A DNA stretch of 36,629 bases, taken from the NCBI GenBank assembly GCA_007131685.1, contig SLQD01000203.1:1-36629 (forward strand), given 5' to 3'. This stretch comes from Paracoccaceae bacterium. GTDB taxonomy: Bacteria; Pseudomonadota; Alphaproteobacteria; Rhodobacterales; Rhodobacteraceae. Each line of letters begins with the position of its first letter. Positions within the stretch are counted from its first letter, which is position 1. A model generated the notes under the pieces. That model was not told where the DNA came from. It saw only the letters and a program-made list of their open reading frames with translations, and searched no databases. Both the position numbers and the translations under genes were made by a program. This document shows, in pieces, positions 1 to 7,794 of this stretch.

Positions 1-188
1 CTCCAGCGCGCGTGATCGACGGTGGCCGGCAGCGAGATCGGCGCGGCGCGCTGCTCGGCCTGCTCGGGGACCGTCGGATCGAAGGGGGCGCGCGGGTCGA
101 ACCGCTCGCCCTCGAGTATCACGTCTTCCTCGCAGGCCGCCAATACGACGAGCGCCGCCAGCGCCATGGCAGTTCGGGTCAATCTCAC
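1..188 (-). CDS. bamB: BamB-like outer-membrane assembly lipoprotein, N-terminal part (cut by window edge)
   Basis: Only the first 62 codons are in the window. Translation from a GTG at 188-186 gives a basic start, a hydrophobic stretch and a lipobox LAAC with Cys19, followed by Glu-Glu, which is a typical lipoprotein signal without the Asp inner-membrane retention mark. An AAGGGA Shine-Dalgarno sits about 8 nt upstream; an in-frame ATG at 167 is the alternative start but would shorten the signal peptide. The mature start is acidic and Pro-rich. It follows a YfgM-like gene on the same strand with a 70-nt gap, the order yfgM-bamB known from Proteobacteria, where BamB is a beta-propeller lipoprotein of the BAM complex. 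The propeller itself lies outside the window, so the family call rests on context and N-terminal style. Confidence 0.6.
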   Translation of the reverse strand, partial: MRLTRTAMALAALVVLAACEEDVILEGERFDPRAPFDPTVPEQAEQRAAPISLPATVDHARW

Positions 189-258
189 CGCTCTCGTCCC
201 TTCTTGCCTTCTTTCGCGCGCCGCCTCGTCGTGTGCGGCATTGCGGCGGCCCGCCGCC

Positions 259-915
259 TCAGCTCTGCGGCTCGGGATCGGCCCCGAGCGCCACCATCAA
301 CTGTGTCGCGCGCCGACGCAACCCCGCCGTCGCATCCGCACTGGCGACGAGGGCGCGCAGGGTCTCGATCGCGGCCTCCTCGTCGCCCTGCTCGAGTTGC
401 ACGAGCGCGAGCTGTTCGCGCGCGAGCGGCCTGAAGGGCTGCCCGGATTCGGCCAGCCCACCCAGCAGCGACTCGCGCTCCTCTGCGGGCATGTCGGAGC
501 CCAGGATCATCACGCGCTTGAGCGTGGCGAGCTGGCGGTAGCGCTGCCCGGCATCAGCGGATTGCTCCACGGTGTCGAGCGCCGCGAGCGCGGCTTCGGT
601 GTCGCCGGCCTCGGCGGCCTCGCCGGCCTGCAGCAACCCCAGTACCGCGGCGCGCCCGCCATCGGCCTCGATGGCGGCGAGCGCGTCCAGGCGCGCCTCG
701 ACATCATCGGCCTCGAGCGCGGCGAGCACCGCATCGCCGAAGGCCTCCGCCGCGGCGCGGTCCTGCGCCTTGCGCCATTCGTGCCACGCCGCCGTGCCGA
801 GCGCCACCACCAGCACCAGACCGACGATCCAGCCATATCTGCGCACCCAGCCGAAGAACCGATCGCGGCGCAGCTCTTCGCTGACCTCGTTGATGAAACT
901 GTCCGGGTTGCTCAA
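259..915 (-). CDS. YfgM-like TPR membrane-anchored protein
   Basis: A 218-residue protein with a short charged N-terminus, one membrane span at about residues 28-44 (Trp/Gly/Val/Leu-rich) and a periplasmic Ala/Glu-rich helical region that looks like degenerate tetratricopeptide repeats (residues 55-210). This is the architecture of YfgM, an ancillary subunit near the Sec translocon and periplasmic chaperone network. The start is an unusual TTG at 915-913: GGAGG at 925-921 is spaced 5 nt from it, and the TTG gives the expected N-terminus with a charged helix before the span. It lies directly upstream of the BamB-like gene, as in other Proteobacteria, so the two are probably one operon. Family-level confidence is good; the exact role in this organism is inferred. 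Confidence 0.8.
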   Translation of the reverse strand: MSNPDSFINEVSEELRRDRFFGWVRRYGWIVGLVLVVALGTAAWHEWRKAQDRAAAEAFGDAVLAALEADDVEARLDALAAIEADGGRAAVLGLLQAGEAAEAGDTEAALAALDTVEQSADAGQRYRQLATLKRVMILGSDMPAEERESLLGGLAESGQPFRPLAREQLALVQLEQGDEEAAIETLRALVASADATAGLRRRATQLMVALGADPEPQS

Positions 916-939
916 AGGGGCCTCCGATCGCTCGCCCCT

Positions 940-969
940 CTCTTAGCGTGCAACCGCGCCGCTTGCCAA
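940..969 (-). promoter_or_regulatory. Possible promoter of the yfgM-bamB pair
   Basis: On the minus strand TTGGCA (969-964, five of six matches to TTGACA) is followed after 18 nt by TAAGAG (945-940), 24 nt before the TTG start. The -10 element is a weak match, so this is tentative. Confidence 0.3.
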
Positions 970-1021
970 GCCCCCGCCCGCGTCGCCGCGGCCATTGCGG
1001 CGCTGCACCGCGCGGTTTAAT

Positions 1022-1039
1022 CTGAACCGGAGCGTTCAG
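1022..1039. promoter_or_regulatory. Palindromic operator-like site upstream of the RND efflux operon
   Basis: CTGAAC (1022-1027), a 6-nt spacer, then GTTCAG (1034-1039): a perfect 6-6-6 inverted repeat. It ends just before a -10-like TATACA at 1042-1047 and lies about 85 nt upstream of the adaptor ATG. GAAC/GTTC half sites overlapping the promoter are typical of TetR-family repressors of RND pumps. No regulator gene is in the window, so the regulator is not identified. GTATAC occurs at 1041-1046 and again at 1090-1095, a second short repeat in the same leader. Confidence 0.5.
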
Positions 1040-1124
1040 CGTATACAGAGCACAACCCTGGCCGGGGTCGCGGCGACGCGCCGCTGCGTGTATACCCGCA
1101 AGACGACATCGCGAAGAGGATCAG

Positions 1125-2339
1125 ATGCGCCTGTCCCAGCTGCTTGCTTCCGCCGCGGTCGTGGCGGCGCTCTACGTGCTGATCCTGGAGCGCGAAGCGC
1201 TGATGGCCTTCGCCACCGGAGGCGAGGTCGCCGAGGAACGGGAACCCGAGCCCGACACCCCGGAGCCCGAAGCGCGCAGCGTCAGCGTGGTGGCGCGGGA
1301 CTTCCCGCGCCGGCCGGTCGAGCAGGTCGTGCTGATGCGCGGGCGCACCGAGGCCAATCGGCAGGTCAGCCTGCGCGCCGAAACCGGCGGGCGGGTAAGC
1401 GGCGAGCCGCTGCGCCGGGGCGCCGAAGTCGCGGCGGGCGACGTGCTGTGCCGGATCGAGACGGGCACGCGGGCCGCGCGGCTCGAGGAGGCCGAGGCGC
1501 GGCTCGCCGAGGCCCAGCAGGAGCTGCGCGCCGCAGAGGGGCTCTCGCAGGGCGGATTCGCGGCCGAGACCCGGCTGATCGGGGCGCGCGCGGCGCAGAG
1601 TTCGGCGCAGGCGGCCGTCGCCGCCGCCGAGCTCGAAATCGACCGGCTGAGCATCCGGGCGCCCTTCGACGGGCGGCTCGAGACCGACACGGCCGAGCTC
1701 GGAGAGTTGCTGCAACCCGGCGAGCCCTGCGCGACGCTGATCCAGCTCGACCCGATGCGCATCACCGGCTTCGTGCCGGAGGCGCGCATCGACCGCATCG
1801 CGCGCGGCGCGCGGGCGGGGGCGCGGCTGGCGGACGGGCGCACCGTCACCGGCGCGGTCAGCTTCGTCGCCCGCAGCGCCGATCCCGAGACCCGCACCTT
1901 CCGCGTCGAGATCACGGTGGACAACCCCGACGGCGCGCTGCGCGACGGCCAGTCCGCCGATGCGCTGATCGAGGGAGCGGCGGCCGAGGGGCACCTGATC
2001 CCCGGCTCCGCGCTCACCCTCGACGATGACGGCCGCGTCGGGGTGCGCCTCGTCGATGCCGACACGCGCGCCGCCTTCGCCCCCGTCGAGATCATGCGCG
2101 ACACCGCCGAGGGCGTCTGGGTGAGCGGGCTCGGCGAGCGCGCGCGGGTGATCGTCGTCGGACACGAATATGTCAGCGAGGGCACCCGGCTCGATGTGAC
2201 GCTGCGCGAGGACGGGACACAGGCCGAGCACACCGATCCGATCCTCGATTTCGACGCGGTGGAGGACCGGCTCGACGCCCTGCCCGAGCCAGAGACCGAA
2301 CCCGGCACCGAGCCGGGCCCCGGCGAGCCCGAGCAATGA
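1125..2339 (+). CDS. RND efflux periplasmic adaptor (membrane fusion protein)
   Basis: The 404-residue protein starts with an N-terminal membrane anchor (about residues 5-25) and an acidic/Pro linker. It then has the HlyD/AcrA adaptor core: a split lipoyl/barrel-sandwich domain around residues 70-110 and 175-210, separated by an Ala/Glu-rich alpha-hairpin (about 115-170), followed by beta-barrel and membrane-proximal domains. Motifs such as RAETGGRV and IRAPFDGRL are typical of the family. The C-terminal 30 residues are a Glu/Pro-rich tail. The ATG at 1125 has an AGAGGA Shine-Dalgarno. Its stop overlaps the permease start in an ATGA (2336-2339), so translation is coupled. It links the inner-membrane pump to an outer-membrane channel; no TolC gene is nearby. 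Substrate unknown. Confidence 0.9.
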   Translation: MRLSQLLASAAVVAALYVLILEREALMAFATGGEVAEEREPEPDTPEPEARSVSVVARDFPRRPVEQVVLMRGRTEANRQVSLRAETGGRVSGEPLRRGAEVAAGDVLCRIETGTRAARLEEAEARLAEAQQELRAAEGLSQGGFAAETRLIGARAAQSSAQAAVAAAELEIDRLSIRAPFDGRLETDTAELGELLQPGEPCATLIQLDPMRITGFVPEARIDRIARGARAGARLADGRTVTGAVSFVARSADPETRTFRVEITVDNPDGALRDGQSADALIEGAAAEGHLIPGSALTLDDDGRVGVRLVDADTRAAFAPVEIMRDTAEGVWVSGLGERARVIVVGHEYVSEGTRLDVTLREDGTQAEHTDPILDFDAVEDRLDALPEPETEPGTEPGPGEPEQ

Positions 2340-5300
2340 CCGGCATCGTCGACTGGGCGGCGAGCCATGCGCGCACCGTGCTGGCCTTCATCGCGGCCAC
2401 GCTGGTCGCGGGCGGGCTGGCCTATACCCAGCTGCCCAAGGAGGGCGAGCCCGATATCGACGTGCCGGCGCTGTTCATCTCGGTGCCGTTTCCCGGAATC
2501 TCGGCGGAGGATGCCGAGAGCCTGCTGATCGAGCCGATGGAGGACGAACTCGCCGACCTCGACGGGCTCGAGACCATGACGGCGACCGCGTCGGAGAACT
2601 TCGCCGGGATCGTGCTCGAATTCGAGTTCGGCTGGGACGCGACGGCGACGATGGCCGAGGTGCGCGACCGGATGGACCGGGCCGCGGCGGATTTTCCCGA
2701 CGGCTACGAGCGCTACCAGATCGACGAGTTCAACTTCTCCGAATTCCCGATCCAGATCGTGTCGCTGTCCGGCGATGTGCCCGAGCGCACGCTCCTGCGC
2801 GCCGCGCGCGAGATGCAGCGCGCCGTCGAGGGCATAGACGCGGTGCTCGAGGCCGAGATCGCCGGGCAGCGCGACGAGATGCTCGAGGTGATCGTCGATC
2901 CGCTCAAGCTCGAGGCCTACAACCTCACCGCGGGCGAGCTCATCAATGTCGTCTCGCGCAACAACCAGCTCGTCGCCGCGGGCGAGCTCGAGACCGAGGC
3001 GGGCGCGTTCTCCGTCTCCGTTCCGAGTTCCTACACCAGCGCCGAGGATGTCTATTCGCTGCCGGTGCGCGTGCGCGGCGACAGCGTCGTGACGATGGGC
3101 GACATCGCCGATATCCGGCTGACCTTCGAGGACCGCGAGGGCACCGCGCGCTTCAACGGCGAACCCGCGCTCGCGCTGCAGGTGGTGATGCGCAAGGGCT
3201 TCAACCAGATCGACACCGCCTCGGCGGTGCGCGAGACCGTCGCCGCGCTGCAGGACGACTGGCCGGAGGAGATGCGCGAGGCGATCACCGTGCGGATCTC
3301 CTTCGACCGCTCGCGCGACGTGGAGGCGATGGTCAGCCAGCTCGAGGGCTCCGTGCTCACGGCCGTGGCCCTGGTGATGATCGTGGTGCTGGGGGCGCTG
3401 GGCGTGCGCCCGGCAATGCTCGTGGGCTTCGCGATCCCGACCTCCTTCTTCCTTTGCTTCCTGCTTCTCGGGGCGATGGGGGTGGCGATCTCGAACATCG
3501 TGATGTTCGGGCTGATCCTCGCGGTGGGCATCCTCGTCGACAGCGCCGTGGTGGTGGTCGAATACGCCGACAAGCGCATCAACGAGGGGTATTCACCGAC
3601 GAAAGCCTATGTGCTGGCGGCCAAGCGCATGTTCTGGCCCATCATCGCCTCCACCGCGACGACGCTGAGCGCGTTCCTTCCGATGCTGTTCTGGCCCGGC
3701 GTGGCCGGCGAGTTCATGGGGATGCTGCCGGTGACGCTGATCTTCGTGCTCTGTGCGTCGCTGGTGGTGGCACTGCTTTACCTGCCGGTGATCGGCGGCG
3801 TGACGGGGCGGCTGGCGCAGCTCTTCGCGCAGGCGAGCGACGCCCTGCGCGCCCTGCCCTGGCTGATGCGGGCGCTGTGCGCGCTCGGGGCGCTCTGGCT
3901 GATGTTCGCGGGCGCGATGCAGACGCTCAACCCCGCCTGGCTGACGGGAACGGCGCCCGCGATCGGCTGGCCCTGGCTGCCCGGGGTGGTGCTGTTCGGG
4001 CTCGCGATATCGGCGACGGCGATCACGCTCGGCGCACTGCAGCGCCCGCCGGCGGCGGCGCCGGTGCAGGTCGGGCATCGGCGCACGCTGTTCGGCCGCT
4101 TCATCGGGGCGATCGTGCGCAATCCGCTGGTCCCGGTCCTGGTGATCCTGGCGGTGGCGGGCTTCGTCGTCGCCACGTTCAATTATTACGGCGCGAACAA
4201 TCGCGGGGTGGAGTTCTTCGTCGATACCGAGGCCGAGGACGGCATCGTCTATGTGCGCGCGCGCGGCAATCTGTCGCTGTCGGAAAAGGACGCGCTGGTG
4301 CGCGAGGCCGAGCGGGTGACGATGCAGACCGAGGGGGTCGCGGCGGTCTTCGCCTTCGCCGGCGAGGGCGGGCTGAGCTCCAACACCGGAGGTGCGAGCG
4401 CGCCGCTCGACACGATCGGGCAGGTCCAGTTCGAGTTCACCCGCTGGCAGACCCGCGCCGGCGAACCGGGCATGGACGGCAACAGCCTCGTCGAGCGCCT
4501 CGAGGAGCGCCTCGCCGCCATTCCCGGCATCGAGACCGAAATCCTGATCCAGACCGGCGGCCCCGGTGACGCCAAGCCCGTGCATCTGCGGCTGCGCGGC
4601 CAGGATCTCGACCGGCTCGCCGAGGGGATCGAAACCGTGCGCGCGCGCTTCGAGCAGACCGAGGCGCTGTTCGACATCGACGACACGCGCCGCCTGCCCG
4701 GCATCGAGTGGCGCATCGAGGTGGACCGCGAGCGCGCCGGGCGCTTCGGCACCGATGTCGGCACCGTCGGCGGAATGGTGCAGATGCTCACCCGCGGCAT
4801 CCTGCTCGACACGATGCGCCCGCAGAGCGCCGACGACGAGATCGATATCCGCGCGCGCTTTCCCGCGCAGGACCGGCTGCTCGACAGCCTCGACACGCTG
4901 CGGCTGCAGACCGAGGCGGGGCTGGTGCCGCTGTCGAACGTCATCACGCGCACCCCGGTGGCCGAGCTCGGCCAGATCGAGCGCGTCAACGGGCAGCGTT
5001 ACCTCGATGTGCGCGCCGATGTGCGCCCGGGGCTGCAGACCGGGGACGGCCGCCCGATCAACGCCAATGAGCGCATCGAAACGCTCAGCGAATGGCTGGA
5101 GAGCGAACAGCCCCTGCCCGCCGGCATCGAATGGAGCTGGGAGGGCGATCAGCAGGACCAGCAGGAGAGCACCGATTTCCTGATCACCGCCTTCGCCGGC
5201 GCCCTCGCGCTCATGTTCATCATCCTGCTGGCGCAGTTCAACAGCTTCTACAACTCGGTGCTGGTGCTCGTGGCGGTGGTGCTCTCGACGACAGGGGTGC

Positions 5301-5896
5301 TGATCGGGATGCTGGTGATGGATCAGACCTTCTCGATCATCATGACGGGCACGGGCATCGTCTCGCTCGCCGGGATCGTCGTGAACAACAATATCGTTCT
5401 CATCGACACCTATCAGCAGTATGCGCGCTACATGCCCCGGCTCGAGGCGATCGTGCGCACCGCGGAGGCGCGCATCCGCCCGGTCCTGCTCACCTCGATC
5501 ACCACGATCGCCGCACTCACGCCGATGATGCTCGGCATCTCGGTGGATTTCGCCAATGGCGGCTACAGCGTGGACAGCCCCACGGCACTGTGGTGGAAGC
5601 AGCTCGCCACGGCCGTGGTGTTCGGGCTGGGGATCGCGACGCTGCTCACGCTGGTCTTCACGCCGTCGCTGCTGGCGGTGCGGGTCTGGGCGGGGCTCGG
5701 GGCGTATGGCTCGCTGGCGCGGCTGCGGGCGCTGTCGCTCGGGCCGCACAGCGCGGCGGCGCGCGATCTGGCGCTGCAGCGCGAGCTGCGCGCGCAGGGC
5801 GTGCCGCTGATCCTCTGGGAGCCGCAGGAAACGGACGAGCCGCCGCTCGAGGCGCTCAGGCCCCTGCCGCCGGCGCCGCTGCGTGCGGCCGAGTGA
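2336..5896 (+). CDS. RND (AcrB/HAE1-like) efflux permease with extra transmembrane insert
   Basis: This 1186-residue inner-membrane proton-driven pump is longer than the usual ~1030-1050. Visible features are TM1 near residues 10-30, a large periplasmic porter domain, and the TM2-TM6 block (about 340-490). TM4 contains the sequence GILVDSAVVVVE with Asp402 in the proton-relay position; AcrB has an Asp pair there, and here the second is Ser. A second porter half follows, then the C-terminal TM block with GIVVNNNIVLID. Between TM6 and TM7 (about 490-595) lies an insertion with two further hydrophobic segments (about 508-527 and 545-568). Even-numbered insertion keeps the topology. The C-terminal ~60 residues are an Arg/Pro-rich cytosolic tail. 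Substrate (drug, metal or lipid) cannot be read from sequence. Confidence 0.9.
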   Translation: MTGIVDWAASHARTVLAFIAATLVAGGLAYTQLPKEGEPDIDVPALFISVPFPGISAEDAESLLIEPMEDELADLDGLETMTATASENFAGIVLEFEFGWDATATMAEVRDRMDRAAADFPDGYERYQIDEFNFSEFPIQIVSLSGDVPERTLLRAAREMQRAVEGIDAVLEAEIAGQRDEMLEVIVDPLKLEAYNLTAGELINVVSRNNQLVAAGELETEAGAFSVSVPSSYTSAEDVYSLPVRVRGDSVVTMGDIADIRLTFEDREGTARFNGEPALALQVVMRKGFNQIDTASAVRETVAALQDDWPEEMREAITVRISFDRSRDVEAMVSQLEGSVLTAVALVMIVVLGALGVRPAMLVGFAIPTSFFLCFLLLGAMGVAISNIVMFGLILAVGILVDSAVVVVEYADKRINEGYSPTKAYVLAAKRMFWPIIASTATTLSAFLPMLFWPGVAGEFMGMLPVTLIFVLCASLVVALLYLPVIGGVTGRLAQLFAQASDALRALPWLMRALCALGALWLMFAGAMQTLNPAWLTGTAPAIGWPWLPGVVLFGLAISATAITLGALQRPPAAAPVQVGHRRTLFGRFIGAIVRNPLVPVLVILAVAGFVVATFNYYGANNRGVEFFVDTEAEDGIVYVRARGNLSLSEKDALVREAERVTMQTEGVAAVFAFAGEGGLSSNTGGASAPLDTIGQVQFEFTRWQTRAGEPGMDGNSLVERLEERLAAIPGIETEILIQTGGPGDAKPVHLRLRGQDLDRLAEGIETVRARFEQTEALFDIDDTRRLPGIEWRIEVDRERAGRFGTDVGTVGGMVQMLTRGILLDTMRPQSADDEIDIRARFPAQDRLLDSLDTLRLQTEAGLVPLSNVITRTPVAELGQIERVNGQRYLDVRADVRPGLQTGDGRPINANERIETLSEWLESEQPLPAGIEWSWEGDQQDQQESTDFLITAFAGALALMFIILLAQFNSFYNSVLVLVAVVLSTTGVLIGMLVMDQTFSIIMTGTGIVSLAGIVVNNNIVLIDTYQQYARYMPRLEAIVRTAEARIRPVLLTSITTIAALTPMMLGISVDFANGGYSVDSPTALWWKQLATAVVFGLGIATLLTLVFTPSLLAVRVWAGLGAYGSLARLRALSLGPHSAAARDLALQRELRAQGVPLILWEPQETDEPPLEALRPLPPAPLRAAE

Positions 5897-5915
5897 ATCT
5901 GCAGGAAGGGGGAAG

Positions 5916-5992
5916 TGGCGCGGTTGACGGGGCTCGAACCCGCGACCTCCGGCGTGACAGGCCGGCACTCTAACCAACTGAGCTACAACCGC
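5916..5992 (-). tRNA. tRNA-Asp (GUC), copy 1
   Basis: The 77-nt cloverleaf is complete on the minus strand. The acceptor arm GCGGTTG pairs with CAACCGC, discriminator G, and CCA is encoded. The anticodon stem CCGGC/GCCGG encloses the loop CTGTCAC, with anticodon GTC (Asp). The T arm GCGGG/CCCGT carries the TTCGAGC loop. It is identical to the copy at 6108-6184 and has its own promoter at 6004-6032. Confidence 0.97.
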
Positions 5993-6003
5993 GCGTGTGC
6001 CGG

Positions 6004-6032
6004 TGTCTAGGCCAAGCGCGCCGGGGCGTCAA
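6004..6032 (-). promoter_or_regulatory. Promoter of tRNA-Asp copy 1
   Basis: On the minus strand TTGACG (6032-6027), a 17-nt spacer and TAGACA (6009-6004) end 11 nt before the mature tRNA 5' end, which is the right distance for a stable-RNA promoter. The downstream stretch is G/C-rich, as expected for a stringent-type discriminator. Confidence 0.6.
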
Positions 6033-6107
6033 CGGGAAAATGGCACGCCGCGCGATCGCCGCACGGCGCACGCCGGAGCTGTCAATTCACTGATCTGCGG
6101 GGATAAA

Positions 6108-6184
6108 TGGCGCGGTTGACGGGGCTCGAACCCGCGACCTCCGGCGTGACAGGCCGGCACTCTAACCAACTGAGCTACAACCGC
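6108..6184 (-). tRNA. tRNA-Asp (GUC), copy 2
   Basis: Same 77-nt sequence as copy 1, including encoded CCA and anticodon GTC. It lies upstream of copy 1 on the same strand with a 115-nt spacer. The flanks of the two copies differ, so this is a true gene duplication and not a sequence artefact. Confidence 0.97.
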
Positions 6185-6220
6185 GCATTACCACCCGGGC
6201 CACTGCCGAGCGTCGCCTGG

Positions 6221-6249
6221 GGGATAGGCATCCGGGGGCGCGAGGTCAA
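6221..6249 (-). promoter_or_regulatory. Promoter of tRNA-Asp copy 2
   Basis: TTGACC (6249-6244) and TATCCC (6226-6221) on the minus strand are separated by 17 nt and start directly after the terminator hairpin of the VOC gene. The distance to the tRNA 5' end (36 nt) implies a short 5' leader removed by RNase P. Confidence 0.45.
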
Positions 6250-6250
6250 G

Positions 6251-6279
6251 CGCCCGCGCGCGAAAAACGCGCGCGGGCG
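6251..6279 (-). terminator. Terminator hairpin of the VOC gene
   Basis: A perfect 12-bp GC-only stem (6251-6262 with 6268-6279) has a 5-nt homopolymer loop (AAAAA on plus, TTTTT on minus). It begins 6 nt after the VOC stop codon and separates that gene from the tRNA-Asp promoter. No T tract follows the stem. Confidence 0.7.
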
Positions 6280-6285
6280 GGCATG

Positions 6286-6870
6286 TCACGCATAGGGATT
6301 GCGGGGCGTGCGATCCTCGGACAGCGACGGGCACGCGCGCTCGACAAGCGCCGTGATCGCATCCGCGAGATGCTCGGGATCGATGGCGTAATCGCCGCGC
6401 TTCAGACGGATCTTGTGCGCCTCCATGAGGACGTCGCTGTGAGTGTGACCCTGCGGCGGCTCGAAGCGGTAGGAGGCGATCTCGATGAGCAGGCCGAGCG
6501 GGTCGGGGAAATAGATCGAGTCCATGAAGCCGCGATCCTTGGGCCCGCTATTTGGGATTCCGCGCTCCTCGAGCCGGGCGGCGACCTGGCGAAAGCTCAC
6601 TTGCGAGACGGCAAAGGCGAGATGATGCACCGCCCCCGGCGGCGTCGCCTGGCGCCTTCCCTCCGGGCGGCGCCGCTCGTTGGTGAAGATGGTGATGAGC
6701 CGCCCGTCGCCGGGATCGAAATAGAGGTGATTCTCGTCAGGCACGTCGAGATTGGGCTGCTCGAAGATGAAAGGCATGCCGAGCACCCCCTCCCAGAAAT
6801 CGATCGAGGTCTGGCGGTCGGCACCGGTAAGGGTGATGTGATGCACCCCCTGGGTCTGTATCTTGCGCAT
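6286..6870 (-). CDS. VOC-family (glyoxalase / extradiol dioxygenase-like) protein
   Basis: The 194-residue protein has two vicinal-oxygen-chelate modules. The first starts with VHHITLTG (residues 9-16, His10/His11). The second starts with AVHHLAFAV (80-88, His82/His83) and ends with GLLIEIASYRF, with Glu130 in the usual metal-ligand place. The residues after about 140 form a helical tail that in related proteins caps the active site. The ATG at 6870 has GGAGGA 8 nt upstream. Members of this subgroup include ring-cleaving dioxygenases and glyoxalase-like enzymes, and the substrate cannot be deduced. It stands alone between the tRNA-Asp genes and olsA and ends at a strong hairpin (6251-6279). 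Confidence 0.8.
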   Translation of the reverse strand: MRKIQTQGVHHITLTGADRQTSIDFWEGVLGMPFIFEQPNLDVPDENHLYFDPGDGRLITIFTNERRRPEGRRQATPPGAVHHLAFAVSQVSFRQVAARLEERGIPNSGPKDRGFMDSIYFPDPLGLLIEIASYRFEPPQGHTHSDVLMEAHKIRLKRGDYAIDPEHLADAITALVERACPSLSEDRTPRNPYA

Positions 6871-6943
6871 GGCGTTTTCCTCCGATGTGGCTCGTCTGCA
6901 GATGGGGTGTTCATCCGTGCAGTTCCACGGGCAGACCCGCGCA

Positions 6944-6971
6944 GCGAATCTGCGTCAGCGCACAGATTCGC
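6944..6971 (-). terminator. Hairpin overlapping the olsA stop codon
   Basis: GCGAATCTG (6944-6952) pairs perfectly with CAGATTCGC (6963-6971) over 9 bp with a 10-nt loop that contains the olsA stop. There is no T tract after it, so it could be a weak terminator or an mRNA 3' stabiliser. Confidence 0.4.
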
Positions 6972-7794
6972 GCGCGGCGAGCCGTTCCGCGACACCGGCG
7001 CGCACATCCGCTTCGCAGCGGGCCGCGAGCGGCTTGCGCCCGCCGAAATCCGCCACGGCGACGGGCGCGTGAAAGACGATCTCGCTGCGCCCCTGCCGCG
7101 GCGCGGCGAGCACCTGCAGCAGATGCGGGGCGAAATCCATGTCGCCCCACCAGCCATAGAAGCGCGGATCCGCCCCCTCCGGCGCGTGATGGATCACCGA
7201 GACGGGCTGCACCCAAAGCGCGAGATCATCGTGAAACAGCGCTTCGAAGAGCGCCGTCTTGAACGCCAGCACCCGCTGGCCGTCCGTGCTGGTGCCCTCG
7301 GGAAACAGCACGAGCCGGTGCCCGGCACGCAGCCGCTCCTTGAGCAGCGCCGTCTGGTCGCGCGCCTCGCGCCCGGCGCGATTGATGAAGACCGTCCCCG
7401 TCGCGCGCGCGAGCCAGCCGATCCCGGCCCATCCCGCGACCTCGGATTTGGCCACGAAATACACCCGCGCGCAGGCATTGATCGCGAAAATGTCGAGCCA
7501 GGAGGCATGATTTGCCACGATCGGCCCGCGCGCCGTCATCGGCTGCCCCTCGGCGCGCAGCGGCAGGCCGATGATCCGGAAGGTGCCGCAGCAGACGAGG
7601 CGCGTGATCCACGGCGTCACCGGCCGGTTCACACCGCACAGCGGACGCTCGAACAGCCGCACCGCGAGCAGGATCACGAGCCCGCCATAGATCAGCACCG
7701 AAAGCGCCGTCAGCCGCAGCCCGACACGCAGCCAGCCGCCTGCGCCGATGCGCGCGCGCGGTGGCGGCTCATCGGAGCGCCAGGTCGCGTTCAT
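6955..7794 (-). CDS. olsA: Lyso-ornithine lipid O-acyltransferase OlsA (PlsC family)
   Basis: The enzyme has 279 residues. It has an N-terminal membrane segment (about 22-48), then the acyltransferase motif NHASWLD with His96 and Asp101 (HX4D) and a second block FPEGTS at 164-169, both diagnostic of PlsC-type 1-acyl-glycerol-phosphate acyltransferase folds. It would add the second acyl chain to lyso-ornithine lipid at the inner membrane, making phosphorus-free ornithine lipid. The ATG overlaps the olsB stop in an ATGA (7794-7791), so the two are translationally coupled. The pairing with olsB is what distinguishes this from plsC, which has the same motifs. Confidence 0.85.
   Translation of the reverse strand: MNATWRSDEPPPRARIGAGGWLRVGLRLTALSVLIYGGLVILLAVRLFERPLCGVNRPVTPWITRLVCCGTFRIIGLPLRAEGQPMTARGPIVANHASWLDIFAINACARVYFVAKSEVAGWAGIGWLARATGTVFINRAGREARDQTALLKERLRAGHRLVLFPEGTSTDGQRVLAFKTALFEALFHDDLALWVQPVSVIHHAPEGADPRFYGWWGDMDFAPHLLQVLAAPRQGRSEIVFHAPVAVADFGGRKPLAARCEADVRAGVAERLAARESVR

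Noticed and set aside
3593-5977. Open minus-strand frame of about 790 codons opposite the RND permease
   Set aside because: Composition is Arg/His/Gly-rich and without domains, as expected for the shadow of the permease.
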